Source of the DNA: an uncultured Bacteroidales bacterium | GTDB lineage: Bacteria; Bacteroidota; Bacteroidia; Bacteroidales; Paludibacteraceae | DNA: 64,000 nt | NCBI GenBank assembly: GCA_902782665.1 | Contig: CACZOA010000009.1 | Location: 90,937-154,936, forward strand | Direction: 5' to 3' | In this document: positions 10,397 through 19,296 of the stretch, piece after piece | Numbering within the stretch: the stretch's first letter is position 1 | Layout of the letters: every line of letters starts with the position of its first letter | Position numbers and translations under genes: made by a program | Notes under the pieces: model-generated | Database searches by the model: none | Seen by the model: only the letters and a program-made list of their open reading frames with translations | Told to the model about the DNA's origin: nothing

Positions 10397-10400
10397 AATA

Positions 10401-10961
10401 TTAATCGATTGGAGAGTATAACACCGCTAATAATTTCACTGAGCCACCATTCTTAGCCTTAACGCAGTGTGACACAACAGAATCAAAATATAGGCTGTCT
10501 CCTTTTTCCAAAGAGTAGGTTTGGTTGCCGTATACAACTTCCGCACTTCCCTCCAACACATATATGAATTCTTCACCTTCGTGGCTCGACATTGTTTGGT
10601 TATTGTCGTTGATATCAACAATGAATGGATTTATTCTACAGTCGCTTCTGCCTTGTGTAAGAGAACTGTAGTTGACATAATCATGCTTTGAAGTCTTTCC
10701 ATTGCTGAAGTTAGTAGAATTGTGAACCTCTCCAGCTTTTGTAAACACAGGGCCTAATACGCTATCAACCTCCAATAATGTGTCAACACGCAAACCTAAT
10801 GCTCTCGACACTTTTATAATGACTGCAGATGATGGAGTTTCGTTGCCTTTCTCTATCGCAGAAAGTACGTCCACAGAGACACCACTTCGTTCAGCCACTT
10901 CTTCTATGCTCAGATTTTTCTGTTCTCTGAACTGTTTGATTTTATCGTTTATTAAACCCAT
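10401..10961 (-). CDS. XRE-family regulator with C-terminal cupin domain
   Basis: 186 aa transcriptional regulator. Residues about 8-62 are a lambda-repressor-type helix-turn-helix ([20 protein letters not shown], followed by [20 protein letters not shown]). Residues about 110-183 form a small beta-barrel cupin ([20 protein letters not shown]), the usual ligand-sensing domain of this family. It is the first gene of a two-gene operon with the acyl-CoA synthetase. Regulators of this architecture usually control the adjacent operon and often themselves. The 415-base upstream region has repeated TTGCACA-type sites and a TCATCAT palindrome that could be operators. Confidence 0.9.
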   Translation of the reverse strand: MGLINDKIKQFREQKNLSIEEVAERSGVSVDVLSAIEKGNETPSSAVIIKVSRALGLRVDTLLEVDSVLGPVFTKAGEVHNSTNFSNGKTSKHDYVNYSSLTQGRSDCRINPFIVDINDNNQTMSSHEGEEFIYVLEGSAEVVYGNQTYSLEKGDSLYFDSVVSHCVKAKNGGSVKLLAVLYSPID

Positions 10962-11321
10962 AATATAATGTATCTTGTCTCAAAAACGAATTGATTGTTC
11001 AAATTTTCGCTTTTTTGACATTGTTCTGTTTTTCTTTTCAGTTCATCATTTTTTCATCATATGATGACATTACAAACTTACCTTTTCGAAATTAGAAAAA
11101 AAGCATTTGGAAGATTTTTTTTAGTCGCAAAGTGATCATTTTTTAATTTTTTTTGTCGCGTTGCACACATCATTTTTCTTTGTGCAAGAAATCAATGCAC
11201 ACTTAATTGCCGTTTGTGCTATTTTCATTTTTTCGCCTTTTTTGTTCAAATTTTCTCCGTTGCACATTTCAAACAAAAATGAGCGAAACCGTTGATTAAT
11301 TGTCGGCTTCTCATTAAACAG
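10962..11321 (-). promoter_or_regulatory. Long regulatory gap with repeated TTGCACA/TGTGCAA sites
   Basis: No gene is visible here. Sites resembling TTGCACA occur in both orientations at 11161-11167, 11181-11187 (TGTGCAA), about 11195-11201, about 11213-11219 and 11260-11266. A perfect 14-bp palindrome TCATCATATGATGA lies at 11054-11067, beside a direct copy of TTCATCAT at 11042. No clear TAnnTTTG box was found upstream of 10961. The region probably holds the promoter and operators of the XRE-cupin operon; which protein binds is unknown. Confidence 0.4.
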
Positions 11322-11354
11322 AAAAAAGGAGACGACACGATTGCCGTCTCCTTT
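11322..11354 (-). terminator. Terminator of rubrerythrin gene
   Basis: 10-bp stem AAAGGAGACG / CGTCTCCTTT (11325-11334, 11345-11354). On the minus strand it is followed by a T run. It lies 22 bases beyond the rubrerythrin stop. Confidence 0.85.
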
Positions 11355-11376
11355 CTTCTGTATTTAATCAACAAAA

Positions 11377-11925
11377 TTACTTTCCAAAGTATCTGTTGTA
11401 TAGGCCACGGAAGCCCTGTCCATGACGTGCCTCATCCTTAGCCATCTCATGTACTGTGTCGTGGATAGCGTCTAGATTCTGAGCCTTTGCGTTCTTTGCG
11501 ATACGGAACTTGTCTTCACAAGCACCAGCCTCAGCGTTCATTCTCTTCTCAAGGTTTGTCTTTGTATCCCAAACAACATCACCTAGAAGCTCTGCAAACT
11601 TAGCTGCGTGCTCAGCCTCCTCAAATGCGTAACGCTTGAATGCCTCAGCAATTTCTGGATAACCCTCACGATCAGCCTGACGGCTCATTGCCAAATACAT
11701 ACCTACCTCTGAACACTCTCCTGTGAAATGTGCGTTAAGATCCTTGATCATCTCTGGATCACAACCCTTTGCCACTCCTAACTCATGCTCTGTCGCATAG
11801 TTGACTTCTGCATTCTCATCTAGCTCCTTAAACTTGCTTGCAGGGACTTTACACTGTGGACATCTCTCTGGTGCGCTGTCGCCTTCGTGGACATATCCAC
11901 ATACTGTACAAATGAACTTTGCCAT
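11377..11925 (-). CDS. Reverse rubrerythrin (N-terminal rubredoxin domain)
   Basis: 182 aa. An N-terminal rubredoxin-like domain with two CxxC pairs ([10 protein letters not shown] and CPQCKVP, residues 6-25) binds one iron. The rest is a ferritin-like four-helix domain with a diiron site ([41 protein letters not shown]). This rubredoxin-first order defines reverse rubrerythrins, which reduce hydrogen peroxide to water in anaerobes. It is third in a minus-strand cluster after a Fur/PerR regulator and a flavodiiron protein, a classic peroxide and oxygen defence set. The 137-base gap before it has no strong promoter box, so it may be cotranscribed or have a weak promoter of its own. Confidence 0.93.
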   Translation of the reverse strand: MAKFICTVCGYVHEGDSAPERCPQCKVPASKFKELDENAEVNYATEHELGVAKGCDPEMIKDLNAHFTGECSEVGMYLAMSRQADREGYPEIAEAFKRYAFEEAEHAAKFAELLGDVVWDTKTNLEKRMNAEAGACEDKFRIAKNAKAQNLDAIHDTVHEMAKDEARHGQGFRGLYNRYFGK

Positions 11926-12062
11926 AATAATTTAGTTTTAGTTTTTGAATTGTTTTGTTTTATTGCGGAGGTTGGTTCACCAATCCTGCATTCCGCACTT
12001 TTTTGCAGAAATCATCATGCCAATTTTTGCAATTCAGCATTCTGCATTTATAAATTCTAATT

Positions 12063-13223
12063 TTAAGCCAACACCTCTTTTGCCAACGCAACAAGGCTAT
12101 CCTCCTGATTCTCCTTCAATGCCGACTTGATTGTCACCACCGTCTCACAGATCTTGATATCTTTCATCGCCTCGAGTGCAGCCTTCATAAATTTACCCGA
12201 CATTGGAGCCCAAGTACCGTTTTCTATGATTCCTACAGTACGTTTCTGATAGTTCTTGCTCTTCAAATGAGACAGGAAGCTCTCCATTGGAGGGAATAGA
12301 CCTCCGTCGTAAGTAGGAGCGGCTATAATCATTCTGCCATAACGGAACGCATCTTCGATCACTTCCGCTTCATCGTCACGGCTAAGATCGCTCACTACGA
12401 CCTTCTTCGCACCCTGTTTTTCAAGGATCGACGCGATTTTTTCAGCCGCCTTTCTTGTATTTCCATGGATCGACGCGAATGCTACCAACACTCCCTCACT
12501 TTCAACACCGTATGAACTCCATGTATTGTAAAGATCGATATAATATCCAAGATTCTCCTTCAACACTGGACCGTGAAGTGGAGCTATAGTCTTGATATCA
12601 AGAGCACCAGCCTTCTTCAACAACGACTGCACCTGCACTCCATATTTACCGCAGATGTTGAAATAGTAGCGTCTCGCCTCACATGCCCAATCTCCATCAT
12701 CTTTTGAGATCGCTCCAAACTTTCCAAATGCGTCGGCAGCAAACAACACTTTCTCGCTGCTCTCGTATGCCACCATCACCTCTGGCCAATGCACCATAGG
12801 AGCACACACAAATGTCAGGTTATGATTTCCGAGGCTTAACGACTCACCGTCTTTCACCTCTACTTTTTTACCTTCAAGATTGACATCGAAGAACTGAGCC
12901 ATATAAGTGAATGTCTTCGCATTGCCAACCACTTTTGCAGTTGGGAATGTCTCCAAAGCCTTCATCATCGAACCTGCATGATCTGGCTCCATGTGTAAAC
13001 ACACAATATAATCAAGGTTTCTGCCACCTAATGCTGCTTTCACATTGTTGATCCACTCGTCTGTCTTTCTTGCGTCGACTGTATCCATCACAACAGTCTT
13101 TTCATCAAGGATGACATATGAATTATACGACATGCCTTCTGGCACTACATATTGGCTCTCGAACAAATCGATATCCAAATCGTCGACACCAACATACTTG
13201 ATGTTATCTGAAACATTCATCAT
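12063..13223 (-). CDS. A-type flavodiiron protein (oxygen/NO reductase)
   Basis: 386 aa. The N-terminal metallo-beta-lactamase fold carries the diiron ligand motif HMEPDH (H-x-E-x-D-H) and HWPEVM. The C-terminal flavodoxin domain begins near residue 248 (VLVAFASIHGNTRKAAEKIA) and binds FMN. Flavodiiron proteins reduce O2 or NO to water or N2O, with electrons from rubredoxin-type donors. It starts 17 bases after the Fur/PerR stop and is followed by rubrerythrin, so it is very likely under that regulator's control. All expected domains are intact. Confidence 0.93.
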   Translation of the reverse strand: MMNVSDNIKYVGVDDLDIDLFESQYVVPEGMSYNSYVILDEKTVVMDTVDARKTDEWINNVKAALGGRNLDYIVCLHMEPDHAGSMMKALETFPTAKVVGNAKTFTYMAQFFDVNLEGKKVEVKDGESLSLGNHNLTFVCAPMVHWPEVMVAYESSEKVLFAADAFGKFGAISKDDGDWACEARRYYFNICGKYGVQVQSLLKKAGALDIKTIAPLHGPVLKENLGYYIDLYNTWSSYGVESEGVLVAFASIHGNTRKAAEKIASILEKQGAKKVVVSDLSRDDEAEVIEDAFRYGRMIIAAPTYDGGLFPPMESFLSHLKSKNYQKRTVGIIENGTWAPMSGKFMKAALEAMKDIKICETVVTIKSALKENQEDSLVALAKEVLA

Positions 13224-13240
13224 AGTCTATATAATTAGAT

Positions 13241-13678
13241 TTATTTCTGTTTTGATTCTTTATTTTTGTTTTTCATACACCTTTCACAAATGCCAATAAG
13301 ATTAAGCTGTACGTTCTGCACGTTATGCGCACCAAACTGTAATGAAGCGAAATCCTCAATAATCGGCATTTTTGAAGGGAATATATCGTAAATAGTTCCG
13401 CAACGCTGACACATGAAATGAGCATGAGTAGAAATGTCTCCGTCGAAATGCACACACTTGTCCTCAATGTTAAGCTGAGCTGCCGCACCCTTCTCCACAA
13501 ATAGTTTCAAAGTGTTGTAGATTGTGGTTTTGGAGAGCGTGGCTATCTCATCATGAAGGGCATCGTAGATTTCTTCCACTGTTGGATGCGTCTTATGCGT
13601 CAACAGATATTTCATCACCGCCACTCTCTGAACTGACGGTTTAATTCCAAATTTCGATATGTAATCTTCAGCTCTCAC
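13241..13678 (-). CDS. Fur/PerR-family metal-dependent regulator
   Basis: 145 aa ferric-uptake-regulator family protein. The winged helix lies at residues about 5-80 (KPSVQRVAVMKYLLTHKTHP, KTTIYNTLKLFVEKG). The metal and dimerisation domain has the HFDGDISTHAHF ligand cluster and two structural-zinc CxxC pairs (CQRCG, CERC). The gene order regulator, flavodiiron protein, rubrerythrin suggests PerR-type peroxide sensing rather than iron uptake, but the metal specificity cannot be settled from the sequence. Its -7 box overlaps an imperfect inverted repeat, as expected for autorepression. Confidence 0.9.
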   Translation of the reverse strand: MRAEDYISKFGIKPSVQRVAVMKYLLTHKTHPTVEEIYDALHDEIATLSKTTIYNTLKLFVEKGAAAQLNIEDKCVHFDGDISTHAHFMCQRCGTIYDIFPSKMPIIEDFASLQFGAHNVQNVQLNLIGICERCMKNKNKESKQK

Positions 13679-13687
13679 GCGAATACG

Positions 13688-13709
13688 ATTTGATATGATT
13701 ACAAATTTA
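13688..13709 (-). promoter_or_regulatory. Fur/PerR promoter with overlapping inverted repeat
   Basis: On the minus strand TAAATTTG (13709 to 13702) matches the -7 consensus, 23 bases from the ATG. ATTTG at 13688-13692 and CAAAT at 13702-13706 form an inverted repeat that overlaps the box, so it is a plausible autoregulatory operator. The match to a canonical PerR box is poor. Confidence 0.4.
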
Positions 13710-13792
13710 CAATGATTTTAAACAAATCCAAATTATTTTTGAGATTTTTCATAAAGATACAACATTATTTTTTACACAAACATTATTCTTCA

Positions 13793-13831
13793 AAAAAAAT
13801 GTAGGGGCAAGTCGCTAAAACCTGCCCCTAC
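13793..13831 (-). terminator. Terminator downstream of branched-chain aminotransferase
   Basis: A 9-bp stem GTAGGGGCA / TGCCCCTAC (13801-13809, 13823-13831) with a 13-base loop. On the minus strand it is followed by a run of T (A run at 13792-13799). Confidence 0.75.
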
Positions 13832-13870
13832 ATAATATATCTTTTTGAATTTACGTATAACCTTAATATT

Positions 13871-13890
13871 AGACGCACGTCCATGCGTCT
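13871..13890. repeat. Small GAGACGCA-type hairpin
   Basis: AGACGCA / TGCGTCT (13871-13877, 13884-13890) around CGTCCA. It is the same stem motif as the GPH terminators, but without a good T run on either side. It may be a secondary terminator of the aminotransferase or a decayed repeat. Confidence 0.45.
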
Positions 13891-13907
13891 CTATGCGGGT
13901 ATCGTAA

Positions 13908-14930
13908 TTAATCAAGGATCATCACCCAACCGTGCTTGTCCTCAATCTCACCATACTGGATTCCACGAATTGTCTTGTACAATTTCTCGCTGATAGGACC
14001 AGGAGTTCCATTCTTAGCGATGACGTAGCTCTTACCAGCATCTGGATCATCGATACGTGAGATAGGGCTGATAACGGCAGCCGTACCACATGCACCAGCC
14101 TCCTCCATTGTCTCAAGCTCCTCGATAGGAACTGGTCTCTGCTCAACGTTCAAACCAAGATCACGTGCGATCTGCATCAAACTGTTGTTAGTGATTGATG
14201 GAAGGATTGATGTTGATTTTGGAGTGATGTAAGTATTGTTCTTGATACCGAAGAAGTTTGCGGCACCAGCCTCATCAATATACTTCTTTTCCTTAGCGTC
14301 AAGATAGAACTCACATGAGTAACCAAGATCGTGAGCATTCTTGTTAGCCAAAAGGCTAGCTGCATAGTTACCACCTACTTTATATATACCTGTTCCAAGA
14401 GGAGCAGAACGGTCGTACTTACGAGTAACAACGTAAGGAGTAGTTGCAAATCCACCCTTGAAGTATGGACCTACTGGTGTAACGAACATCATACATAGGT
14501 ACTCTGTTGCAGGACGTACACCTACCTGTGCGCCGATACCGATGAACAACGGACGAATATACAAAGATGCACCGCTCTCATATGGTGGAATGAAACGCTC
14601 GTTAAGCTTGACAACCTTCTTAACCATCTCAAGGAATGTTTCTGTAGGAAGTTCAGGCATCAAGATTCCTCTACAAGTATGCTGAAGACGCTCTGCGTTT
14701 GCCTGTGGGCGAAAGACTCGGATCTTTCCATCTTTGCATCTGTAAGCCTTCAAACCTTCAAATGCTTCCTGTCCATAGTGAAGACATGTAGCAGCCATAT
14801 GGATGTTCAATGTCTCCTCTGAACTAACTTCGATTTCGCCCCATTTGCCATCTCTCCAATAGCAACGAACGTTGTAATCCGTCTTTCTATAGCCAAATCC
14901 CAAATTTGACCAATCAAGTGTATCAGCCAT
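13908..14930 (-). CDS. ilvE: Branched-chain amino acid aminotransferase
   Basis: Class IV PLP aminotransferase, 340 aa from the ATG at 14930, interconverting Leu, Ile and Val with their 2-oxo acids. The PLP Lys is in GTGIYKVGGNYAASL. CLHYGQEAFEGLKAYR, YIRPLFIGIGAQVGV and EEAGACGTAAVISP are hallmark BCAT segments. An in-frame start at 14963 falls inside the -7 box (14963-14970), so 14930 (MADTLDWSNLG) is the better start. The gene is a monocistron with its own promoter and a terminator at 13793-13831. Confidence 0.94.
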   Translation of the reverse strand: MADTLDWSNLGFGYRKTDYNVRCYWRDGKWGEIEVSSEETLNIHMAATCLHYGQEAFEGLKAYRCKDGKIRVFRPQANAERLQHTCRGILMPELPTETFLEMVKKVVKLNERFIPPYESGASLYIRPLFIGIGAQVGVRPATEYLCMMFVTPVGPYFKGGFATTPYVVTRKYDRSAPLGTGIYKVGGNYAASLLANKNAHDLGYSCEFYLDAKEKKYIDEAGAANFFGIKNNTYITPKSTSILPSITNNSLMQIARDLGLNVEQRPVPIEELETMEEAGACGTAAVISPISRIDDPDAGKSYVIAKNGTPGPISEKLYKTIRGIQYGEIEDKHGWVMILD

Positions 14931-14962
14931 AATAACTAATTTTATGATTTCTTTACTTAGCA

Positions 14963-14970
14963 CAAAAGTA
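14963..14970 (-). promoter_or_regulatory. -7 box TACTTTTG of ilvE
   Basis: Reads TACTTTTG on the minus strand, 32 bases before the ATG at 14930. It excludes the upstream in-frame start at 14963. Confidence 0.5.
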
Positions 14971-15081
14971 ACGACTTTTTCAGTATGTTATTTTCAAAAC
15001 GGGGATTTTTTTAATTTTATATTAAAATCGACACTGGAAAAAATTCACTAAAGAGACGCAAACAAGATATAGAATATCAGT

Positions 15082-16173
15082 CTACTTTTTGTTGACCCAT
15101 TCTCCTATGGCATATAATGGAATGATATCGATGTCTCCTAGTGAACCAAAATTTTCAAGCGAGGTCCTGATTCCTTTGGAAATTTTTTTAGATCCATAAA
15201 ATAACGCATACTCTGCATCGAACCTTTTGTGCCTGATTTCACTTCTATTGGGACTATCTGTCCCTTTTTCTCTACAACAAAGTCGATTTCTGAATTTCCT
15301 TGCTTGTCTTCTCTATGCCAACAATGTAATTCAGTTTGAGTGTACGGAGACATCGATTTTATTAATTCTTCTGCCACATATACCTCTGCCATAGCACCCT
15401 TATTGATTGTGTTTGTATCAGAATCCATTAGGTATGGAGTAAGGTCAAGATTCAAAAGGCGTTGCACAATACCAGTATCAAGCATGACTATTCTGCAGTA
15501 TTTTCGGTCAACTTCTGCTCCAAGAGGTATCCCATTGGCAGAAGTATGCACAACACTATTGGCTAATCCTGCCATCATCAACGTTTGAACCGCCTGTTTG
15601 ATAACGTCGGTCCTTAGATCTCCGTTTACACGAGAATAGACAAATTTTCCTACACCTTGTTCGGCTATTGACATCCATGCGTCGTTAATGAGAATTGGAT
15701 CGACTTTTTTTTCTGTATTTTTTGAAATCAGCACGAAATGAGTTGACCAAAGAGTCAAGTAAAACCTGACACCGTGAGATACTTTCTGTTTTAATGTATT
15801 CAGAGACAATCTCTGGCATTCCTCCTATAGCCATAAATACCTTAAGCAATGACACCGCCTTTGCATGAACTGCATCATGTAAAGGTTGAAGGGGAGGTCC
15901 TAATTTTATGATAGTCAACAAAGAAGTGTTGCCCGTTGCGTTAAGGAACTCAGAGAATGAAAACGGATACATGAATATAGAGTCTATTCGTCCAACTCCA
16001 AATGAAGGCAATTCCTCCAATGCAAACTCTAAAAGAGAACCCGTGGCTATGACATGTAATTGTGGATATCGTTCATAGAAATATCTAAGTTTGTTGATGG
16101 CTTCTGGACAAGCTTGAATTTCGTCAAACATTAAAAGAGTCTCTCCAGGAATTATTTCACAACCAAGTATCAC
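15082..16173 (-). pseudogene. Decayed AAA ATPase with DUF4143 domain
   Basis: Remnant of an AAA/DUF4143 ATPase. The visible part starts at a GTG-encoded VILGCEIIPGETLLMFDEIQ, which is the Walker B region. The N-terminal ~70 residues with the Walker A loop are missing, and a stop (TAA) lies just upstream. Two frame changes follow. One is at a run of eight T (plus strand 15705-15712), after KKYRKK, where the other frame continues with VDPILINDAWMSIAEQGVG. The second is at seven T (15183-15189), where the frame ending in LKILVH should continue as GIRTSLENFG to a stop at 15082. The C-terminal nuclease-like motif EIDFVVEKKGQIVPIEVKSG is still readable. Homopolymer sequencing errors could explain the frame changes but not the missing Walker A. 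An intact relative is at 27503-28807. Confidence 0.85.
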
Positions 16174-16251
16174 ACTTAGAGTCTATTCATCTTAGAAAAG
16201 TTTAATTCTTTATTTGTATTTGCAAAGTAGTTTATTAACAATTTAATTTTT

Positions 16252-16680
16252 ATGAGTGTTTGGAGGATAGGTTCTCGTTGGAGTAAAAAAGGAGACGAAA
16301 CCAAGAGCCTTATTCAAGTCTTTATCAAGAATAAGGTAGTTTTTTGTGGATCTGATGTTGCAGACGAAGACGGTATAAAGTCTGGCGATATCGTTGCTAT
16401 TGCAGATGGGCACAAGATTATTGCTGTATGCAGAGCTATTACTGATCAAGCTAAAGTATCTGGTAATTTAGGATTTACTTCTACAGATATTGAGAATCTT
16501 GGAAATGATGTTTTTGAGATTATCAAACATGCTGTCGGAGTTAAAGTTGACAATATAATTAAACTATCAGAACCAATTACGTATAATTATCCTGCTACAA
16601 TGACATTAATCCAAGATGCAGAGGTAAGGAATAAGGTACAGGAAGTGTATGATAAATGTACATGGAGCGAATTAGATTAG
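16252..16680 (+). CDS. Hypothetical protein, possible PUA/EVE-like fold
   Basis: 142 aa, not confidently recognised. No signal peptide or membrane segment. The central part alternates short beta-strand-like stretches (VFIKNKVVFCGSD, GDIVAIADGHKIIAVCRA), which recalls PUA/EVE-like nucleic-acid-binding barrels such as those at the N-terminus of some McrB proteins; this is a guess from pattern only. The gene runs divergently from the decayed AAA ATPase, 78 bases away, and ends with a strong terminator. Frame length, a clean start and the terminator support a real gene. Confidence 0.6.
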   Translation: MSVWRIGSRWSKKGDETKSLIQVFIKNKVVFCGSDVADEDGIKSGDIVAIADGHKIIAVCRAITDQAKVSGNLGFTSTDIENLGNDVFEIIKHAVGVKVDNIIKLSEPITYNYPATMTLIQDAEVRNKVQEVYDKCTWSELD

Positions 16681-16749
16681 TTCTGTCATTGTGTATCAGA
16701 ATGTGAAAAATGCTTAAATGTAGCTGTCACATTTTTGACATATTTAAAG

Positions 16750-16789
16750 CCGTTTTAGAGATTTGATTTAATCTCTGAAACGGTTTTTT
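16750..16789 (+). terminator. Strong terminator after hypothetical gene
   Basis: 14-bp stem with one mismatch (16750-16763 and 16770-16783), a 6-base loop, then six T at 16784-16789. Confidence 0.88.
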
Positions 16790-16857
16790 AAATCGCCCCC
16801 CTCAAACCTTAATCATAAAATCAATTAAAATTAGGTGTTATTTGGAACAAAGTAGAT

Positions 16858-17169
16858 ATGGTGGGGAAAAACCTTGTCGATAATGGATTCTATAAAGCAG
16901 TTGGGAATCATTATGGATTTATCAATGGAGCAACCGCATGGGTGGCAGTACCAATGTCGATTAAACAATGGAATGATGTTTGTCTTTGCTTGGTGTCAAG
17001 ACCACATGAACTTTATTCGAGGATTAACTGGAAAACAAGAACTATCACGGTTAGATACTTAGACGATGACGAGATTTACATTGTGTTTAAGGTTCATCGT
17101 CATTACATATATGTGATGTCATTCTCCGAATTGTATGGATTATATCCTTCACTTATAGATTCGAAATAA
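16858..17169 (+). CDS. Small hypothetical protein
   Basis: 103 aa, not recognised. It is rich in aromatic residues and beta-prone stretches (GFINGATAWVAVPMS, IYIVFKVHRHYIYVMSF) with no signal peptide. An overlapping frame at 16874 is shorter and less protein-like. It sits between a terminator on the left and paired hairpins on the right, so it would be a single-gene transcript. Coding status is moderately supported only. Confidence 0.4.
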   Translation: MVGKNLVDNGFYKAVGNHYGFINGATAWVAVPMSIKQWNDVCLCLVSRPHELYSRINWKTRTITVRYLDDDEIYIVFKVHRHYIYVMSFSELYGLYPSLIDSK

Positions 17170-17214
17170 GGCAATTATATACAAGTCGTCCAAACAAACA
17201 CGCTTCTTTTAATT

Positions 17215-17308
17215 CGCTATGAACAATAAAAATATGGTTTCATAGCGTAATAAATAACCGTATATTCCGCTACGAATATCTAAAAATTTACTTTCGTAGC
17301 GGAATATA
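17215..17308. repeat. Two consecutive hairpins between convergent genes
   Basis: A first stem CGCTATGAA / TTCATAGCG (17215-17223, 17239-17247) is followed by a second, perfect 16-bp stem (17261-17276 and 17293-17308) with a 16-base loop. Both share a G-C-T-A-y-G-A-A core. Neither has a proper T run. They lie between the small gene on plus and the histidine kinase on minus, and may act as bidirectional terminators or mRNA end stabilisers. Confidence 0.6.
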
Positions 17309-17330
17309 ATATATCTATCCTATTTCTAAC

Positions 17331-18518
17331 TTAACGGATCTTTCCAAAATCCACGACGACCGACGTCCCTCTGCCCAATTCAGATACGAATGATATATCT
17401 ACATTGAACCTGCTGAGAATTTCTCTCGACAATGCTAAACCTATGCCTGCCCCTTTGGCATCGGATGTGTTTGATGCCCTATAAAATGGTTGTGTGATAT
17501 TTTTCAATTCATCCTTTGGTATACCTATCCCATTGTCGTTGATGATTATCTTACGATTGTTCACGCTGACTTTGACAGGTTCATGTTTTGAATATTTATG
17601 GGCATTGCTGATGATGTTTCGTATCGCAATACGCAATAGGTCTTCTTTGATTTTTATGGAAAAATTGTTTACGACTTCTATGTTAGTCTTATCGTCTGCA
17701 AACGACTGCATAAAATTGCCAACATTCACTTCATTCAATGAGTCTGGATCAAAATGTTCCGAACGAGTATGAGAGAAGAGCAACAGATTTTTCATGATGC
17801 TTATTACTCGCTCAGCCTCGAGACTGATTTTCTGAAGCGATTGTTTGTATTCGTCGACGGTACGTGTTTTGATCAAAGCCACCTCACACTCTCCTTGAAT
17901 AGCAGTCAGAGGGTTGTTGATTTCATGGGATGCATTATTGACGAAGAGCTTTTCCGTCTGATAATTGTGGTCAATCTTTTTATAAACTTTTATGGCATAA
18001 AGTCTGCTAATTAAGAACAGGACAATGCCTGTGGCAAAAACCAACAACACTAGTGAGTAACCGAATGTTTTGCTTATTTCAGAGATATATGGATTACGGC
18101 TCAACACAACTACCGCAAACACTCCTTCATTATCGTCGTAGACAAGGGTCAATCCGATCTCTCCGTCTTTATGGAATCTTACAATACTATCGTTAGTGAG
18201 TTCTTCAATTTCATTTTTTGTGAGAAATTCTCCAAGATGGGATTCTGCCTCCGCTCTATTCTGCATATTGATGAATAATTCGCGCGACGTGGGAATGCTT
18301 TGTTCTCGATTGTACACTATCCGTCGGTATTTTTCCGCGCTCAACTCGTCTTTTTCAAAACGCTCCATGGCTACGGCTATTGCCTTCTCTTCCAAATAAC
18401 GGAAATAGATCTTCTCTGCATAGTGCGACTGCAACACAAAGAATATCACACCTGCAACGACAACCAGTGAAATGGTGATTGCAGAATAGATTAAAGAAAC
18501 TTGTTGACCTTTATTCAT
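17331..18518 (-). CDS. Sensor histidine kinase of metal-efflux locus
   Basis: 395 aa membrane sensor kinase. Transmembrane segments lie at about residues 8-30 and 153-172, bracketing a ~120-residue periplasmic sensor. HisKA has the phospho-acceptor His198 in SHEINNPL. HATPase has N305 in NIISNAHKYS, DNGIGIP at 328-334 and GAGIGLAL at 356-363. All catalytic boxes are intact. It overlaps the response regulator gene by 4 bases (ATGA type). Position after a CzcCBA-type efflux set suggests a CusS/CzcS-like role sensing periplasmic metal. The sensor region has no obvious His or Cys cluster, so the metal is unknown. Confidence 0.93.
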   Translation of the reverse strand: MNKGQQVSLIYSAITISLVVVAGVIFFVLQSHYAEKIYFRYLEEKAIAVAMERFEKDELSAEKYRRIVYNREQSIPTSRELFINMQNRAEAESHLGEFLTKNEIEELTNDSIVRFHKDGEIGLTLVYDDNEGVFAVVVLSRNPYISEISKTFGYSLVLLVFATGIVLFLISRLYAIKVYKKIDHNYQTEKLFVNNASHEINNPLTAIQGECEVALIKTRTVDEYKQSLQKISLEAERVISIMKNLLLFSHTRSEHFDPDSLNEVNVGNFMQSFADDKTNIEVVNNFSIKIKEDLLRIAIRNIISNAHKYSKHEPVKVSVNNRKIIINDNGIGIPKDELKNITQPFYRASNTSDAKGAGIGLALSREILSRFNVDISFVSELGRGTSVVVDFGKIR

Positions 18519-19207
18519 TGTTTTTTCATCATATATCCCATTCCGACAACAGTATGGATTAGTTTGTCGGGAAATGGATCATCAATCTTGTTTCTAATGT
18601 AGCGGACATACACGTCGACTATATTAGTGTTGGTGTCAAAGTCTTTATCCCACACGTCACGCAACAATTGGCTGCGCGAGAGCACTTCGTCGTGATGCAA
18701 TACGAAATATTCAAGCAGACGGTACTCTCTGACGCTTAGCTCCACATCCAGACTGCCTCTTGATGCTTTATGTGTCGATGGATCACATTTCAAGTCGGCA
18801 TATTGGACCAGATTATTATTAGCTGCGAATGAAGATCGTCGCAACAATGCTTCTATGCGCGCAAGAAGCTCCACAAACTTGAATGGTTTGACCAAGTAAT
18901 CATCCGCACCCGCGTGAAGCCCCATCACAACGTCGTCCGTAGTGCCTAATGCCGTCAGCATCAACACTGGCACAGAGTAGGAATAGTTGGCTCGGATGAG
19001 TTTGCATACGTCTAATCCGCTCTTTCCTGGCATGCGTATGTCAAGAATGACAAGATCAAAAAGACATTCTTCGCTTAAAATATTCCAAGCCTCATCCCCG
19101 TTGTTAGCTACGGTGACGGAATATCCATAATCCTCCAATCCACGTTTTACAAAATCGCAGATGTTTAGTTCATCTTCAGCAATGAATATTTTCTTCTTTT
19201 CTGCCAT
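18515..19207 (-). CDS. OmpR-family response regulator of metal-efflux locus
   Basis: 230 aa. Receiver domain with phospho-acceptor Asp56 (LVILDIRMPG), Thr85 and Lys107 (VKPF). C-terminal OmpR/PhoB winged helix from about residue 135 (VREYRLLEYFVLHHDEVLSRSQ pattern, then YVRYIRNKIDDP and HTVVGMGYMM). It is 89 bases downstream of the pump gene and translationally coupled to the kinase. It probably controls the upstream efflux genes; a candidate binding site is the inverted repeat at 24827-24846. Confidence 0.93.
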   Translation of the reverse strand: MAEKKKIFIAEDELNICDFVKRGLEDYGYSVTVANNGDEAWNILSEECLFDLVILDIRMPGKSGLDVCKLIRANYSYSVPVLMLTALGTTDDVVMGLHAGADDYLVKPFKFVELLARIEALLRRSSFAANNNLVQYADLKCDPSTHKASRGSLDVELSVREYRLLEYFVLHHDEVLSRSQLLRDVWDKDFDTNTNIVDVYVRYIRNKIDDPFPDKLIHTVVGMGYMMKKQ

Positions 19208-19296
19208 AGAATTTTCACGTAAAGAAAGTTCCGTTTTGATGGAACTCCCTTCTAAATAAACTTAACTAACACAAAGAAAATAAATATCTTGCATGG

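Noticed and set aside
13801-13831. Independent repeat element
   Set aside because: The GTAGGGGCA hairpin with a T run on the minus strand is explained well enough as the ilvE terminator, and no second copy was seen in the window.
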